Source of the DNA: Hymenobacter sp. BT730
Lineage (GTDB): Bacteria; Bacteroidota; Bacteroidia; Cytophagales; Hymenobacteraceae
Reading direction: 5' to 3'
Assembly (NCBI RefSeq): GCF_030542105.1
Contig: NZ_JAUOFB010000002.1
Location: forward strand, 434,001-498,000
DNA: 64,000 nucleotides
The position numbers and the translations under genes are program-made. The notes under the pieces are model-generated. The model saw only the letters and a program-made list of their open reading frames with translations. It was not told the origin of the DNA and did not search any database. Each line of letters opens with the position of its first letter. Positions within the stretch are counted from its first letter, which is position 1. Below are positions 7,523-16,395 of the stretch, piece by piece.

Positions 7523-9982
7523 ATGCTGTTTTTTACCCCCTCTGTGCCCGCTTGGGCAACGCTTCGTTGCATTGTTTTCCTCTTCGTATGGCTGCTGGTA
7601 ATGCCCGCCATTGCCCAGATCCGGGCACCGCTCACGGGTAAGGTGGGCACGGCGGCCGGGGCTCCGGTAGAATTTGCCACCATTACCCTGCACCAGGCCG
7701 CCGATTCGGCGGTGGTTAAAACTGAGTTCAGTGATGCCCAGGGGCATTTCCAGATTGATGCCCTGAGTGGTGCGCGCTACCGTGTCTCAGTGGCGCAGGT
7801 GGGGTTTGAACGGTATTGGAGTGCCCCGTTTGAGTTGCCGGCTGCCGGCCTGGCGCTGCCGGCCATGGTGTTGCGGGCCAACGCCGCTACAGCGCTGAAG
7901 GAAGTGACTGTAACGGCCCGCAAGCCGTTGTTTGAGCGGCAGGCTGACCGGACCATTGTGCACGTGGAAGACAACCCGCTTTCGGCGGGTGCCACCACGC
8001 TGGAGGTCCTGACCCGCTCCCCGGGCGTAACAGTGGGTTCTGGCGATGCTCTAAACCTGAAGGGCCGCCCAGGCTTGCTGGTGCTCATTGATGGCAAGCG
8101 CCAGCCCATGAGCGGCACGGAACTGGCCGACTACCTGCGGGCGCTGCCGGCAGATCAGCTCAAGAGCATTGAGCTCATTACCAACCCACCGGCGAAGTAC
8201 GATGCCCAGGGGGGAGCCGGTATCATTGCCATCAATCTGAAAAAAGACCAGCGCCAGGGCACCAACGGCAACCTGAGCGCCAGCTACGGCCGCGGCCGAT
8301 ATAACAAGTACAACACCAGCCTGACCCTAAACCACCGCCACGGCAAAACCAACGTGTTTGGCACTTATGGCTACGCCGACCGGGAGGCCTTCAACGCTCT
8401 ATCCATTCACCGCGACTTTCTCAGCAGTGGGGAAGTGGTAGGCAACAGCGACCAGGAAAACTATATCAGGGTGCGGCAATTGGTACATACCTGGAAAGCA
8501 GGGGTGGACTACAACCTCTCGCCGCGCACCACGGTGGGCCTGGCCGTGAATGGACAGGCAGCCAACTCACCGCAGGACGGCACTAATTTCGCCGTGCAGG
8601 CCGATGCCGCTGGTCGTCCCACGGCCCAGTATGAGGCCATTAATCTGCGCACTGTGCGCACGCCTAACGCAGCAGCCAACTTCAACTTCAAGCACGAGTT
8701 TGTGGATTCGCTCGGTCGCCGGGAGCTGTCCCTGGATGTCGACTATGCCCAGTTCCGCAACACCCGCCTGCAAACTCTGGCTACGACCTACGACCTACCG
8801 GTTCAGTCCCCAGTCACGCGCAACGGCGACCAGCGCGGCACCCTGATTATCGAGTCCGTGAAAGCTGACTATACCCATCCGCTTAGCAAGCAAGCCAAGC
8901 TGGAAGCGGGTTTCAAAACCAGCCTGGTCAGCTCCGATAACAACGTGCTGTTTACCCTTACCCAAGACAACACGACCACCATCGACCGGAATCAAACCAA
9001 CCATTTCCGCTACCGCGAGAACGTCAATGCAGGGTACCTGACTCTCACCCATACTACGCCAGCCACTACGCTTACAGCCGGAGTGCGGGCTGAGCAAACC
9101 ACCTCCTCCGGCCAACAGGAGGTAGGCGACAACCCCTTTCCGCCGCGGCATTGCGCGCAGCTCTTCCCCAGCGCCGCACTGCGCCGGCGTCTCAGTGCCC
9201 GGCATGAGGTGTCGCTGTCCCTGAGCCGGCGCATTGACCGGCCTACTTACGGCCAGCTCAATCCCTTCCGCATCTTCATTGATGCTACCACCTACGGCAG
9301 CGGCAACCCCGGCCTGCGCCCACAAACCAGCTATAACCTGGAGCTGAGCCACACCTTCCGCGAAAAATTTACCACCGAGCTGGGCTGGTCCCGTACCAGT
9401 CTTCCCCTGGCCGGATCGGTGCAGCCGGTGGCGGGACCCGGCAATTTTGTGGTCGTGCAGGACGTGAATCTGGATCGGCTGGATACTTACACGCTGACCA
9501 TTAGCGCCCCCTTTGAGCCTTTTAAATGGTGGAGCAGCAACAATACGCTGGTGGGGTACTATGCCAGCTATCAGGGTACGCTGGGCGGCACCGCCCTCCA
9601 CAAAGGCCGACCCACCATCAACTTCACCACAAATAACAGCTTTACGCTGGGCCACGGCTGGGGCGCTGACCTGACCGGTACTCTGCAGTCACGACAGCAG
9701 CAGGGTTTTTTTGATATCCGGGCCCGTGGGCAGCTGGTAGCGGGTATCTCCAAAAGCTTGTTGGATAATAAAGGCAGCCTGAAGCTGAGCGCCGCTGACC
9801 TGTTTTACACCCAGAAAACGCGGGCCACTTCCCTCTATAATAATTACCAGGAGCGCATTTACCAGCGGTTTGATACCCGCGTGGTCACGGCCACCTTTAG
9901 CTACCGATTTGGCAACCAGAAAGTAGCGCCCACACGCCGCCGTACCAGCGGGGCCGAAGAAGAAAAGCGCCGGGCAGGATAG
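7523..9982 (+). CDS. Outer-membrane TonB-plug beta-barrel protein with carboxypeptidase-regulatory-like domain
   Basis: About 819 residues. The ATG at 7523 gives a normal signal peptide (MLFFTP... through LLVMPAIAQ); upstream starts at 7469 or 7472 add 17-18 residues. After cleavage there is a carboxypeptidase-regulatory-like beta domain (LTGKVGTAAGAPVEFATI, about residues 33-110), then a plug-like region with VTVTARKPLFERQADRT, LIDGKRQPMSG and IELITNPPAKYDAQGGAG. The rest is a beta-barrel (about 250-800) with repeated aromatic strand ends, including the RRIDRPTYGQLNPF motif typical of Bacteroidota outer-membrane receptor-like proteins. The ligand is unknown. The C-terminus is followed by a charged Arg/Glu tail, unusual for a barrel that normally ends in an aromatic residue. 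Confidence 0.88.
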   Translation: MLFFTPSVPAWATLRCIVFLFVWLLVMPAIAQIRAPLTGKVGTAAGAPVEFATITLHQAADSAVVKTEFSDAQGHFQIDALSGARYRVSVAQVGFERYWSAPFELPAAGLALPAMVLRANAATALKEVTVTARKPLFERQADRTIVHVEDNPLSAGATTLEVLTRSPGVTVGSGDALNLKGRPGLLVLIDGKRQPMSGTELADYLRALPADQLKSIELITNPPAKYDAQGGAGIIAINLKKDQRQGTNGNLSASYGRGRYNKYNTSLTLNHRHGKTNVFGTYGYADREAFNALSIHRDFLSSGEVVGNSDQENYIRVRQLVHTWKAGVDYNLSPRTTVGLAVNGQAANSPQDGTNFAVQADAAGRPTAQYEAINLRTVRTPNAAANFNFKHEFVDSLGRRELSLDVDYAQFRNTRLQTLATTYDLPVQSPVTRNGDQRGTLIIESVKADYTHPLSKQAKLEAGFKTSLVSSDNNVLFTLTQDNTTTIDRNQTNHFRYRENVNAGYLTLTHTTPATTLTAGVRAEQTTSSGQQEVGDNPFPPRHCAQLFPSAALRRRLSARHEVSLSLSRRIDRPTYGQLNPFRIFIDATTYGSGNPGLRPQTSYNLELSHTFREKFTTELGWSRTSLPLAGSVQPVAGPGNFVVVQDVNLDRLDTYTLTISAPFEPFKWWSSNNTLVGYYASYQGTLGGTALHKGRPTINFTTNNSFTLGHGWGADLTGTLQSRQQQGFFDIRARGQLVAGISKSLLDNKGSLKLSAADLFYTQKTRATSLYNNYQERIYQRFDTRVVTATFSYRFGNQKVAPTRRRTSGAEEEKRRAG

Positions 9983-10151
9983 CATAAGTACAGCAGGGAG
10001 ATAATTTCTAAACTGCTGAAGCGGTTTAGTGGGCTCAGTTGTGTTCCGGCCAAAGGTATATGTGCCGCGAACCGCACCACGAAACGGACAAACCTGCTAG
10101 ATGTGCTTGGTACCCGGGGTTGCAGAAGAGAGGCGTCCGTATAGAATAGTA

Positions 10152-10207
10152 AACCTCCCAACTCCCTCTAATGCTGAAAACTACAGCTATAAGGGAGTTG
10201 GGAGGTT
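10152..10207. repeat. Perfect 16-bp inverted repeat (hairpin), possible terminator
   Basis: AACCTCCCAACTCCCT (10152-10167) is perfectly complementary to 10192-10207 across a 24-base loop. It lies between the receptor gene and a small minus-strand frame. A long loop and no strong T-tract on the plus strand make it a weaker terminator candidate than the others here; it could also be a small mobile-repeat remnant. Confidence 0.6.
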
Positions 10208-10246
10208 ATTGAAAAATTGAAGGCGCCGGAGTCTTTTAACGGACGC

Positions 10247-10432
10247 TCATGCCGGAATGGCGAGTCGTACAACCTTGCCGGCCAGTTCCTGCACCACCTG
10301 CTTGGCATGTTCTGTAGCAATAATATGGTGCCGGGCATCCGGCTGGTTTGCCCGATGAAAATGAGCCATGATGATAGGGAGGAGGGCCTCTTCCATTTGG
10401 CCAGCCAGGGCGCGTTTGTATTCGTGCTGCAT
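10247..10432 (-). CDS. Small hypothetical protein (61 aa)
   Basis: An ATG at 10432 and TGA at 10247 frame a 61-residue charged, helix-prone protein (MQHEYKRALAGQMEEALLPI ... VVQELAGKVVRLAIPA). Its composition (Ala, Glu, Gln, His, no stop-prone low-complexity) looks more like a real protein than the overlapping plus-strand frame. No family is recognised and no signal peptide or membrane helix is present. It has no neighbours on its strand. It may be a functional small protein or the remnant of a larger gene. Confidence 0.4.
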   Translation of the reverse strand: MQHEYKRALAGQMEEALLPIIMAHFHRANQPDARHHIIATEHAKQVVQELAGKVVRLAIPA

Positions 10433-11012
10433 ATAACGGGGGTAGTGGTTTTATCTCAGGCTTTTATACTGAGAATCATATCCATAAGGTTATAGCCACG
10501 GGACAGAATAAGTTGGAGAATTTTTAGAAGTAGCCTTGCAGAAAAAGCATGTTGATGGCTCTTGCATAGGGTGCAGGTAAGGCTGCCCAAAAACCTAAGA
10601 CAGAGACGGGGTAGCGGAGAAAAGACAGGGAGGAGTTTTCCGCTTAGTAGGCAGCATAAGGCGTCGGCTTTAGGCAAGCCATTCTGGAGCTACCTGCACC
10701 TACATCACCCTAATAAGCCACACCTGTTCTAAAGCCAGGTATAGCCTATGCTATACCGCCAGTAATTTGGCTTAAGCATGAAATTGTTTAAAATTTTCAA
10801 ATAATAATTATTGACAATGATATAATGTAAATAATAAATTATTGTAGTATAATGGCATTGAACTAGGCTAACACCATAATTACTTTGATAAAGTGGCTTT
10901 ACAGTTTGCTTAACATCTCTTAGATAGAATTTGAAGTCTGACGCCGCTGCTTGAGGAAAGTGCTTACTGGTAAGTGAATAGGTACCTATTGTTTGATTTT
11001 GTCTAAGCTGCC
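10433..11012. other. AT-rich non-coding region upstream of the ebo cluster
   Basis: About 580 bases with no convincing gene. The stretch about 10740-10900 is far more AT-rich than the flanks and contains two TATAATG strings and runs of AATAATTATT. A TTACTTTG string near 10880 resembles a -7 promoter element. It most likely holds the regulatory region for eboA. Confidence 0.6.
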
Positions 11013-11885
11013 ATGCCTTTACATAGCTATACAGCCTATTTCCAGTCGCTATTGATAGCACAACTGCCATCTGCGGGCCTGGCTTGGCTGACCAGTCAGC
11101 TGGATGCTATGCACACGGAAAAGGATTTTTTCCTGGCTTTCAGCAGGGCGCCCCGCTTTGTGGGCAAGCACCTTTTACAGGTAGCTCCTCCGCAACTAGC
11201 GCAGGCAAATCAGTTGCGCTCGGGGTTCAACCCAGAATCCTGGACTGCTGACCAAGCGGTGCGCACGTTGCTCCTGCTACATGCTCCTCACCAAAGCCCC
11301 ACGGACTATACTGCTATTTTAAACCGGCTTTTCACGACGGCTGATCTTACGGAATTAACCACGCTCTACGCGGCATTGCCTCTTTTGCCCCACCCGGAAA
11401 GCCACGTGAAGCGTGCCGCCGAAGGGGTGCGCACCACCATGACGCAGGTATTTGATGCTATTGCGTTAAACAACCCTTACCCGCACGATTTTTTGCCCAC
11501 GGAAGCATGGAATCAGATGATTCTGAAGGCGGTGTTTAATGTGCGGCCCCTACACCGGATTTATGGCCTGGACCAACGGCACAATGCCGCACTGGCCCAA
11601 ATGCTGATAGACTATGCACATGAGCGGTGGGCGGCCGGCCGCACGCTTACCCCGGAAGTATGGCGCTTAGTCAGTCCTTATCTCACAGTAAACTATATGC
11701 CGGATATTCAACGGCTCCTGCAAAGTGCAAATACCCTAGAAAAGGAGGCGGCAGCATTAGCATTAACAGAAAGTGACCTGCCGATAGCCCGGGAGCTGCT
11801 GAACCAGCACCCGGAAATAAAGAAAACAATAACGGAAGGTGCCTTTACCTGGCAAAGTATCGGTGAAAGGGCTTACGCGGCCTGA
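11013..11885 (+). CDS. eboA: EboA domain protein
   Basis: A 290-residue soluble protein, mostly alpha-helical by composition, with no signal peptide and no known catalytic motif. I assign it to EboA because it is the first gene of a run whose next five products match EboB-F in the conserved order, and because its length and helical HEAT-like leucine pattern fit that family. Typical stretches are LLLLHAPHQSPTDYTAIL and LTLYAALPLLPHPE (helical repeat-like). EboA has no established biochemical activity; a scaffold role in the Ebo system is only a guess. The ATG at 11013 follows a long AT-rich intergenic region likely to carry the operon promoter. Confidence 0.85.
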   Translation: MPLHSYTAYFQSLLIAQLPSAGLAWLTSQLDAMHTEKDFFLAFSRAPRFVGKHLLQVAPPQLAQANQLRSGFNPESWTADQAVRTLLLLHAPHQSPTDYTAILNRLFTTADLTELTTLYAALPLLPHPESHVKRAAEGVRTTMTQVFDAIALNNPYPHDFLPTEAWNQMILKAVFNVRPLHRIYGLDQRHNAALAQMLIDYAHERWAAGRTLTPEVWRLVSPYLTVNYMPDIQRLLQSANTLEKEAAALALTESDLPIARELLNQHPEIKKTITEGAFTWQSIGERAYAA

Positions 11886-11944
11886 CCCGCTGCTATAAAC
11901 GCTTACACCCATTCCGCAGCCTCCACCAACTAAACCACCGCTTT

Positions 11945-12850
11945 ATGTTCTTTATCGACCCCCACGTGCACATGACCTCCCGCACCACCGATGACTATGA
12001 AGCCATGCGGAACGCTGGTGTGGTGGCTGTAATTGAACCTGCTTTCTGGATGGGCCAGCCCCGTACGCAGGTAGGTACTTTTCAGGACTATTACAGTCAC
12101 CTGATTGGCTTCGAGCGGTTTCGGGCTAGTCAGTTCGGGATAAAGCATTACTGCACCATTGGCCTGAACTCTAAAGAAGCCAATAACGAAGCCCTGGCCG
12201 AAGAGGTGATGGAGCTACTGCCGTTGTTCGTTTGCAAAGAAGGCGTAGTGGGCGTGGGCGAAATAGGCTACGACGACCAGACGGCGGCCGAGGACAAATA
12301 CTACCGGCTGCAGCTGCAACTGGCCAAGGAAGTAAACCTACCGGTACAGATACATACGCCGCATCGGGATAAAAAGAAAGGCACCCTGCGCAGCATGGAA
12401 GTAGCCCTGGAGCACGGCCTGGATCCTTCCATGGTTATTGTTGACCACAACAATGAAGAAACCGTGCAGGATGTGTTAGACCGGGGATTCTGGGCAGCCT
12501 TCACCATCTATCCGCATACAAAGATGGGGAACGAGCGGATGACGGAAATTGTGAAGCACTATGGCCCGGAGCGCATTTTTATCAACAGCGCGGCCGACTG
12601 GGGCATCAGCGACCCGCTGGCAGTGCCCAAAACTGCCCAACTGATGCTGGAACGCGGCATTCCTGCCGAAACGGTGCAGCTGGTTACCTATCAGAATGCG
12701 CTGGCGGCCTTTAGCCAAAGCGGGCAGATGCAGGAAAGTGACTGGCTTACGGACCACGTGATTGACCAGAGCCTCAAATTCTCCGGCAACTCGATTCTGC
12801 GGGGCGGACAAACTCCCAAAATTGAAGCAGACCCCACTATCATCCGCTAG
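11945..12850 (+). CDS. eboB: EboB: TatD-like metal-dependent hydrolase
   Basis: A 301-residue TIM-barrel hydrolase, longer than housekeeping TatD. Candidate metal residues are H7 and H9 (DPHVHM), E106 (VGVGEIGYDD), H137 (QIHTPHRDKKKGT), H168 (IVDHNNEETV) and D218 (NSAADWGISDP), so the amidohydrolase-type site appears intact. The regions around these residues differ from the canonical TatD at 5176: TPHRDKKK replaces TRDAF and VDHNNEE replaces FHCFSGS. This points to a different substrate. It lies 59 bases after eboA and 11 before eboC in one operon. The natural substrate of EboB is not known. Confidence 0.88.
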   Translation: MFFIDPHVHMTSRTTDDYEAMRNAGVVAVIEPAFWMGQPRTQVGTFQDYYSHLIGFERFRASQFGIKHYCTIGLNSKEANNEALAEEVMELLPLFVCKEGVVGVGEIGYDDQTAAEDKYYRLQLQLAKEVNLPVQIHTPHRDKKKGTLRSMEVALEHGLDPSMVIVDHNNEETVQDVLDRGFWAAFTIYPHTKMGNERMTEIVKHYGPERIFINSAADWGISDPLAVPKTAQLMLERGIPAETVQLVTYQNALAAFSQSGQMQESDWLTDHVIDQSLKFSGNSILRGGQTPKIEADPTIIR

Positions 12851-12861
12851 CAGCACTGGCC

Positions 12862-13773
12862 ATGAACCGGTTTTTTGCCCACCTCATTCTGATGCGGCCC
12901 GCCAATATTGTCACGGCCATTGCGGATATCCTGTTTGGCTTTGCCGCGTCGGGCTCCGTGCAGCTGCTGCTGCTCCCAGGTGCGGTGGCTGGCCCGCATC
13001 CGCAACTGCGCGTGCTGTTCTGGCTGATAGTGGCTACCATTGGCTTATATGGCGGCGGGGTGGTATTTAATGATGTATTTGATGCCGACCTGGACCGGGT
13101 GGAGCGACCGGAGCGGCCTATTCCCAGCGGCGCCGCCAGTCGCCTGAGCGCCACAATGCTGGGTATCCTATTATTGGTAGGCGGGGTAGCTGCTGCTTTT
13201 CAGGTTTCCAATACCAGTGGTCTGATTGCCACTCTGGTTGCCCTGTTGGCCCTGGGGTATGATGCCTACGGTAAAAAACAACCCATACTGGGGCCGCTGA
13301 ATATGGGTGCCTGCCGGGGCGGCAATTTATTGCTCGGCCTTAGTGCCGTTCCCGCTGCGGTACAGTCATACTGGTACCTGGCGTTATTGCCGGTGGTATA
13401 CATAGCGGCCATCACGGCTATTAGTAGAGGCGAGGTGCATGGCGGCGACAAAAAAATACTGCTTGGGTCACTGGGATTATACAGTCTCGTGATAGGCAGC
13501 GTGCTGATGCTGATGCGCTTACCGCAGATTCATGCCCTGTATGTTGTGCCCTTTCTCGCCTTGTTTAGCTACCTGATTTTTCCGCCGCTGGTTAAAGCCA
13601 TTACTTCCTTAAAGCCTCTGGATATTCGGTTGGCGGTGAAAGCAGGCATCATGGCCCTGATCCTGCTGGATGCTACCCTGGCCGCCGGATTTGCCGGCTG
13701 GTGGTATGGGCTTATTGTGCTGGCCTTGTTCCCGGTATCGGTTCTGCTGGCCCGGGTGTTTGCTGTTACCTAG
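12862..13773 (+). CDS. eboC: EboC: UbiA-family prenyltransferase
   Basis: A 303-residue integral membrane protein with about eight or nine helices. The two Asp-rich motifs of the UbiA superfamily are visible: N70-D71-V-F-D74 followed by ADLDRVERPERPIPSG, and Y133-D-A-Y-G-K-K139. These bind the Mg-diphosphate of an isoprenoid donor and suggest transfer of a prenyl group to an aromatic or polar acceptor at the inner membrane. In ebo clusters this is EboC. It starts 11 bases after eboB, so the two are tightly coupled. Whether its product anchors a metabolite or forms a lipid carrier is not established. Confidence 0.9.
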   Translation: MNRFFAHLILMRPANIVTAIADILFGFAASGSVQLLLLPGAVAGPHPQLRVLFWLIVATIGLYGGGVVFNDVFDADLDRVERPERPIPSGAASRLSATMLGILLLVGGVAAAFQVSNTSGLIATLVALLALGYDAYGKKQPILGPLNMGACRGGNLLLGLSAVPAAVQSYWYLALLPVVYIAAITAISRGEVHGGDKKILLGSLGLYSLVIGSVLMLMRLPQIHALYVVPFLALFSYLIFPPLVKAITSLKPLDIRLAVKAGIMALILLDATLAAGFAGWWYGLIVLALFPVSVLLARVFAVT

Positions 13774-13843
13774 CGCCCCTGCTACTGGCTGTTCTGCCAT
13801 AGTACTTGCGCGCTTATTGCTCCACGCTTCTCTGCCTACCACC

Positions 13844-15025
13844 ATGTCTATTTGTTCTTTGCAGCAGCAGTTTCAGGTTGCTTTCTCCTATACGGTTCAT
13901 TTCACGGAGGGCCTGTTTCAGCTGGATAACCCATTGCTGGCCGAGGTGCTGGGCCAGGATGGGGGAGATGAGCCCCGCAAAGTTTTTTTTGTGCTGGATA
14001 GTGGCGTGATGGAGCACCACCCGTACCTGGAAGCCGCCATTACAGACTATGTGGCAACGCATGGGGCCGTCATGCGGCTTAGCGGGCCAATAACGGTTAT
14101 TCCCGGAGGCGAGCAGTGTAAAAATCAGCCTGCCCTTATCCAGCAATTACTGGAAGCCGTGGATACTAACCATATCGACCGGCATTCTTACGTGGTGGGG
14201 CTGGGCGGCGGCGCGTTGTTGGACCTGGTAGGCTACGTGGCTTCAGTCGCGCACCGTGGCATCCGGCACATCCGCATTCCTACTACGGTTTTGTCGCAGA
14301 ACGATTCCGGTATTGGGGTGAAAAACAGCGTCAACGCCTTCGGCAAAAAGAACTTCTTGGGCAATTTCGCTCCCCCGTATGCCGTCCTTAACGATGCGCA
14401 GTTTCTCCTGACCCTGGAAGACCGGGACTGGCGCGGCGGAATGGCCGAAGCCCTGAAAGTGGCGCTGATTAAGGATGCGGCGTTCTTTCATTTCATTCAG
14501 GAAAATGCCTCCCGGCTCGCGGCCCGCGACATGCCCACAATGCAGTACCTGATTCACCGCTGTGCGGAGTTGCACCTGCAGCACATTGCCGGCGGCGACC
14601 CTTTCGAGCAGGGCTCTTCCCGCCCCTTGGATTTTGGCCATTGGGCAGCGCATAAACTGGAACAGCTGAGCCATTACCGCCTTCGCCACGGCGAAGCTGT
14701 AGCCATGGGTATTGCACTGGATTCTACGTATTCCCACTTGCAGGGGCGCATTAGTAGTACCGAATTGGAGCAAATCCTGGATGTGATGCGCACACTGGGC
14801 TTTGCGCTTTATGCCCCCGAAATGGCAATGCACCTAGAGGATGCCACGCATCCGCAAAGTCTATTGCGGGGGCTGCAGGAGTTCCGGGAGCATCTGGGGG
14901 GTAAGCTAACCGTGACGCTGCTAGAGGCAATTGGCCGGGGGGTGGAGGTGCACGAAATGGAAAATGAGTTGCTGATGGAAGCCGTGCGTCAGCTTCGAGA
15001 GTATCAGCCCGCCGTTATATGCTGA
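13844..15025 (+). CDS. eboD: EboD: 3-dehydroquinate synthase-like enzyme
   Basis: A 393-residue protein of the dehydroquinate synthase/sugar-phosphate cyclase fold. The ATG at 13844 (MSICSLQQQF) is chosen because the longer frame would overlap eboC. It shows the NAD-binding GLGGGALLDLVGYVAS, the GGEQCKN loop, and the zinc triad at E202 (GMAEALKVALIKD), H266 (DFGHWAAH) and H282 (RHGEAVAMG). The H266-H282 spacing of 16 equals that of classic DHQS. The active site therefore looks functional. No other shikimate gene is nearby. In ebo clusters this is EboD, presumed to cyclise a sugar phosphate; the real substrate is unknown. Confidence 0.9.
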   Translation: MSICSLQQQFQVAFSYTVHFTEGLFQLDNPLLAEVLGQDGGDEPRKVFFVLDSGVMEHHPYLEAAITDYVATHGAVMRLSGPITVIPGGEQCKNQPALIQQLLEAVDTNHIDRHSYVVGLGGGALLDLVGYVASVAHRGIRHIRIPTTVLSQNDSGIGVKNSVNAFGKKNFLGNFAPPYAVLNDAQFLLTLEDRDWRGGMAEALKVALIKDAAFFHFIQENASRLAARDMPTMQYLIHRCAELHLQHIAGGDPFEQGSSRPLDFGHWAAHKLEQLSHYRLRHGEAVAMGIALDSTYSHLQGRISSTELEQILDVMRTLGFALYAPEMAMHLEDATHPQSLLRGLQEFREHLGGKLTVTLLEAIGRGVEVHEMENELLMEAVRQLREYQPAVIC

Positions 15026-15077
15026 ACATGCGCGGCAACCCACGTCCTCCTTTCTCACCGGCCGGTTCTCAAAAGCT

Positions 15078-16298
15078 ATGAATATTCAGCAGGGTAGGCA
15101 CCTTACCTATTGCACCAACATCCATCCGGGGGAAACCTGGGCGGAGGTGTTTGAGAGTCTGCGGACATATGTGCTGCCGATAAAGGAGCAGATTTCGCCT
15201 GATGCGCCTTTCGCCCTGGGCTTGCGCCTATCCAATGAAGCCAGCAGGGTGCTGGAACAGCCCGAGCAACTGGCGGAATTCAAAGCCTGGCTGGACCGCC
15301 ACGAGCTTTATGTGCCAATTATCAACGGCTTTCCTTTTGGCAGCTTTCACGGAGAAGTGGTGAAGGATGAGGTGCACCAGCCTGACTGGACAACTCCGGC
15401 GCGGCTGGCGTACACTCAGTGCCTGGCGCGGGTACTGGCCGCGTTACTGCCTGAAGGCCTGGAGGGAGGAATTTCTACTTCTCCCTTGTCTTACAAACCC
15501 TGGCTGGCGGGCAACGAAGAGCAAACCCAGGCAGTGCTGCAGGCCAGCACGCAGCACTTGGCCGAGCTGGTAGAAGAGCTCGTCGGGTTGCGGGAGCAAA
15601 CCGGGCGGCTTATTCACCTGGATATTGAGCCGGAACCGGATGGACTGCTTGAAAACACAGCTGAATTCATTGCCTACTACGAGCAATATCTGTTGCCACA
15701 GATTTCGCGGCACCTACAACAGCGCCTGGGTTTAAGCACGCAGGTGGCGCTAAAGGCAGTTTACGAACACGTGCAATTGTGCTACGACGTGTGCCATTTT
15801 GCTCTGGTTTATGAGGAACCCGCCACGGTTTTTGCGCAACTGGCCGCTAAAAACATTAAAATAGGCAGGGTGCAGATTAGCGCAGCCCTAAAGGCAGACT
15901 TGCCCCTGGAGATGGAGGAGCGGCAGGAATTAACCCACCAGTTCGGGGCCTTTGCCGAGTCCACTTACCTGCACCAGGTGCTGGTGCGCAACCAGGACGA
16001 GAGCATTACGCACTACGCCGATTTACCGGCAGCCTTGCCCCATATAATGGAAAAGCAGGCCCGGGAGTGGCGCTCCCATTTTCACGTGCCGGTGTTTCTG
16101 GCGTGCTATAACCATTTACAATCCACCCAGTCCGAAATCGTGAAAGTATTGCGGGAACTAGCCGACCAGCCTATTACCAGCTACTTAGAAGTAGAAACCT
16201 ATACCTGGGAAGTATTGCCCCCGGAAATTAAACAGGATTTGATTTCCTCCATTGGCAGAGAGCTAACGTGGGTAAAGGAGCAGCTTCATCCCTTGTAA
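15078..16298 (+). CDS. eboE: EboE: TIM-barrel (xylose-isomerase-like) protein
   Basis: A 406-residue soluble protein with sugar-isomerase/AP-endonuclease-2-like TIM-barrel features. Likely metal-site residues are E184 (HLDIEPEPDG), D237 and H240 (CYDVCHFALVYE) and E371/E373 (SYLEVETYTWEVLP), which follow the strand-end positions used for divalent metals in this superfamily. It begins 52 bases after eboD and precedes eboF by 97 bases on the same strand. In ebo clusters this slot is EboE. An isomerase or epimerase acting on a sugar or cyclitol is plausible beside a DHQS-like enzyme, but this is inference. Confidence 0.86.
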   Translation: MNIQQGRHLTYCTNIHPGETWAEVFESLRTYVLPIKEQISPDAPFALGLRLSNEASRVLEQPEQLAEFKAWLDRHELYVPIINGFPFGSFHGEVVKDEVHQPDWTTPARLAYTQCLARVLAALLPEGLEGGISTSPLSYKPWLAGNEEQTQAVLQASTQHLAELVEELVGLREQTGRLIHLDIEPEPDGLLENTAEFIAYYEQYLLPQISRHLQQRLGLSTQVALKAVYEHVQLCYDVCHFALVYEEPATVFAQLAAKNIKIGRVQISAALKADLPLEMEERQELTHQFGAFAESTYLHQVLVRNQDESITHYADLPAALPHIMEKQAREWRSHFHVPVFLACYNHLQSTQSEIVKVLRELADQPITSYLEVETYTWEVLPPEIKQDLISSIGRELTWVKEQLHPL

Positions 16299-16395
16299 GG
16301 TAGGTTTAGAAAAGTCAGTCATTGCCAAAGCATGGCTGCGCCTGCCAGGCGAGGCCCCCTACATTGCTCCTGCCATTTTCGGAAAGTAAGCTGCT

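Noticed and set aside
8795..9655. Long minus-strand frame (286 codons) inside the receptor gene
   Set aside because: Mirror of a strongly supported beta-barrel coding frame in GC-rich DNA.
10217..10495. Plus-strand frame of 92 codons opposite the small hypothetical gene
   Set aside because: Composition is less protein-like than the minus-strand frame; probably a shadow.
10729..11070. Minus-strand frame of 113 codons in the AT-rich region
   Set aside because: Low-complexity Tyr/Asn/Ile composition arising from AT-rich DNA; it overlaps the eboA start and lacks any family motif.
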